This document shows, in pieces, positions 4,426-5,396 of a stretch of DNA of 5,396 bases. Below the pieces are notes generated by a model. The model made no database searches, was not told where the DNA came from, and saw nothing but the letters and a program-made list of their open reading frames with translations. The position numbers were made by a program, and so were the translations under genes. How positions within the stretch are numbered: the first letter of the stretch is position 1; every line of letters begins with the position of its first letter. The DNA is from Paracoccaceae bacterium (lineage in GTDB: Bacteria; Pseudomonadota; Alphaproteobacteria; Rhodobacterales; Rhodobacteraceae): contig JAMWZF010000223.1 of assembly GCA_024304875.1 (NCBI GenBank), positions 1-5,396 on the forward strand, written 5' to 3'.

Positions 4426-5396
4426 GCCTCGCCCATGCGGACCGCCGGGCCGAGACGGCCGGGCGGGTGGAGGACTGCCTGCCGCGGTTCCGAGAGGTGC
4501 TGCCCGAAGAGCGGATCTCGACCACCGCCGCGGTGCGCGAGCATCATAGCCGGGGCGAGGGCATTCCAGACGGCGCGCTTCCGGACCTCGTCCTGTTCCC
4601 CGAGACGAACGACGAGGTGGCGGCCATCGCCCGCCTCTGCAACGATCACCTGATCCCCGTCGTCCCCTTCGGCACGGGCACCTCCCTCGAGGGTCACGTC
4701 GCCGCTGTGGCCGGGGGAGTGTGCCTCGATCTATCCCGGATGGACCGGGTGCTCGAGGTCTCGGCCGAAGGGCTCGACTGCCGGGTGCAGGCGGGCGTGA
4801 CGCGCGGGGCGCTGAACACGCACCTGCGGGACACCGGACTGCACTTCCCCATCGACCCCGGCGCGGACTGCTCCATCGGCGGCATGGCCGCGACCCGCGC
4901 TTCGGGGACCGCCGCCGTCCGCTACGGGACGATGCGCGAGGCGGTGCTGGGGCTGACGGTGGTGACGCCCGACGGGCGCTGCATCCGCACCGGCACCCGG
5001 GCGCGCAAGAGCGCGACCGGATATGACCTCGTCCGCCTCTTCGTCGGCAGCGAGGGGACGCTCGGCATCATCACCGAGGTGCAACTCCGCCTGCATGGCC
5101 GCCCGGCGGCCGAACGCTCGGCGGTCTGCCAGTTTCCCACCGTCGCCGATGCCGTCGCCGTCGCGGTCGAGGTCCTGCAGACCGGCATCCCCATCGCCCG
5201 GATCGAATTGCAGAACGAGATGCAGATCCGGATGGCGATCAAGTACAACGGCCTCGACGACCTGACGGCCGCGCCGACCCTGTTCATGGATTTCCACGGC
5301 CTGCCCGATGCGGTGGCCGAGGAGATCGGGGTCGTGGCCGGGATTTGCACCGATCACGGCGGCGGCGGGATGCGCTGGGCCGAGAGCGCCGAGGAC
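4416..5396 (+). CDS. GlcD-like FAD-linked oxidase / 2-hydroxy-acid dehydrogenase (3' partial)
   Basis: 327 residues to the window edge with no stop; GlcD/D-lactate dehydrogenase relatives are about 460-480 aa, so roughly the last 30% is missing. The VAO/PCMH-type FAD-binding domain is clear: LPDLVLFPETNDEVAAIARLC (55-75), the pyrophosphate loop PFGTGTSLEGH (84-94), IDPGADCSIGGMAATRASG (146-164), YGTMREAVLGL (170-180) and SATGYDLVRLFVGSEGTLGIITE (199-221). The FAD-oxidase C-terminal domain begins near 230, with ARIELQNEMQ at 261-270. Such enzymes oxidise glycolate, D-lactate or other 2-hydroxy acids to 2-oxo acids, passing electrons to the respiratory chain or an electron-transfer partner. I chose GTG 4416 because GAAAGGG lies 7 nt upstream and no in-frame ATG lies near; ATG 4390 is in a different frame. 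It starts 36 bp after dhaL, so is probably in the same operon. The exact hydroxy acid is unknown. Confidence 0.9.
   Translation, partial: MGLSLAHADRRAETAGRVEDCLPRFREVLPEERISTTAAVREHHSRGEGIPDGALPDLVLFPETNDEVAAIARLCNDHLIPVVPFGTGTSLEGHVAAVAGGVCLDLSRMDRVLEVSAEGLDCRVQAGVTRGALNTHLRDTGLHFPIDPGADCSIGGMAATRASGTAAVRYGTMREAVLGLTVVTPDGRCIRTGTRARKSATGYDLVRLFVGSEGTLGIITEVQLRLHGRPAAERSAVCQFPTVADAVAVAVEVLQTGIPIARIELQNEMQIRMAIKYNGLDDLTAAPTLFMDFHGLPDAVAEEIGVVAGICTDHGGGGMRWAESAED

Noticed and set aside
2487..4697. Very long open frame (736 codons) on the minus strand opposite dhaK, dhaL and the oxidase start
   Set aside because: It is the antisense shadow of GC-rich codon use; the translation is low-complexity Arg/Gly/Ala/Asp-rich with no family motif, and the plus-strand genes there are unmistakable.

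Overview
This is a high-GC (about two-thirds G+C by eye), densely packed bacterial window with every recognisable gene on the + strand. The codon bias (strong C/G at third positions), the family mix and the weak or absent Shine-Dalgarno at one gene suggest an alphaproteobacterium, most likely Rhodobacterales-like. That assignment is an inference from composition, not from a marker gene.

Layout. (1) 1-587: the C-terminal three quarters of a hydroxypyruvate isomerase / 2-oxo-tetronate isomerase family TIM-barrel enzyme, cut by the left edge. (2) 696-1484: an IclR-family regulator, closed by a compact intrinsic terminator at 1491-1512. (3) 1513-1776: a 264-bp regulatory region with short GC-rich repeats, a sigma70-like promoter, and a striking 45-bp dyad (1654-1698) that overlaps the promoter and looks like a double operator. 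(4) 1777-4379: a tight set of three genes encoding a DapA/NAL-family class I lyase (aldolase or dehydratase), then split dihydroxyacetone-kinase-type subunits DhaK and DhaL. (5) 4416 to the right edge: the first 327 residues of a GlcD-like FAD-linked oxidase, a gene that is open at the window edge.

How the genes may work together (inference). The set reads as a catabolic operon for a sugar acid or other polyhydroxy compound. A DapA-family Schiff-base enzyme would cleave or dehydrate a 2-oxo acid. A short hydroxy-aldehyde or hydroxy-ketone product (glyceraldehyde, dihydroxyacetone or a tetrulose) would be phosphorylated by DhaK-DhaL. A 2-hydroxy acid would be oxidised to the 2-oxo acid by the flavoprotein, and the isomerase would handle hydroxypyruvate/tartronate semialdehyde or a four-carbon homologue. 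The IclR protein is the obvious candidate to bind the 45-bp dyad. The exact substrate cannot be read from the sequence. Several family-signature residues in the lyase and both kinase subunits differ from the textbook proteins, so the pathway may not be one of the well-described ones.

Points most worth checking: the double operator; the ambiguous start of the flavoprotein gene, where a well-placed ATG is separated from the coding frame by one base at a G4 run; and the divergent DhaK/DhaL pair with no DhaM phosphodonor visible here.
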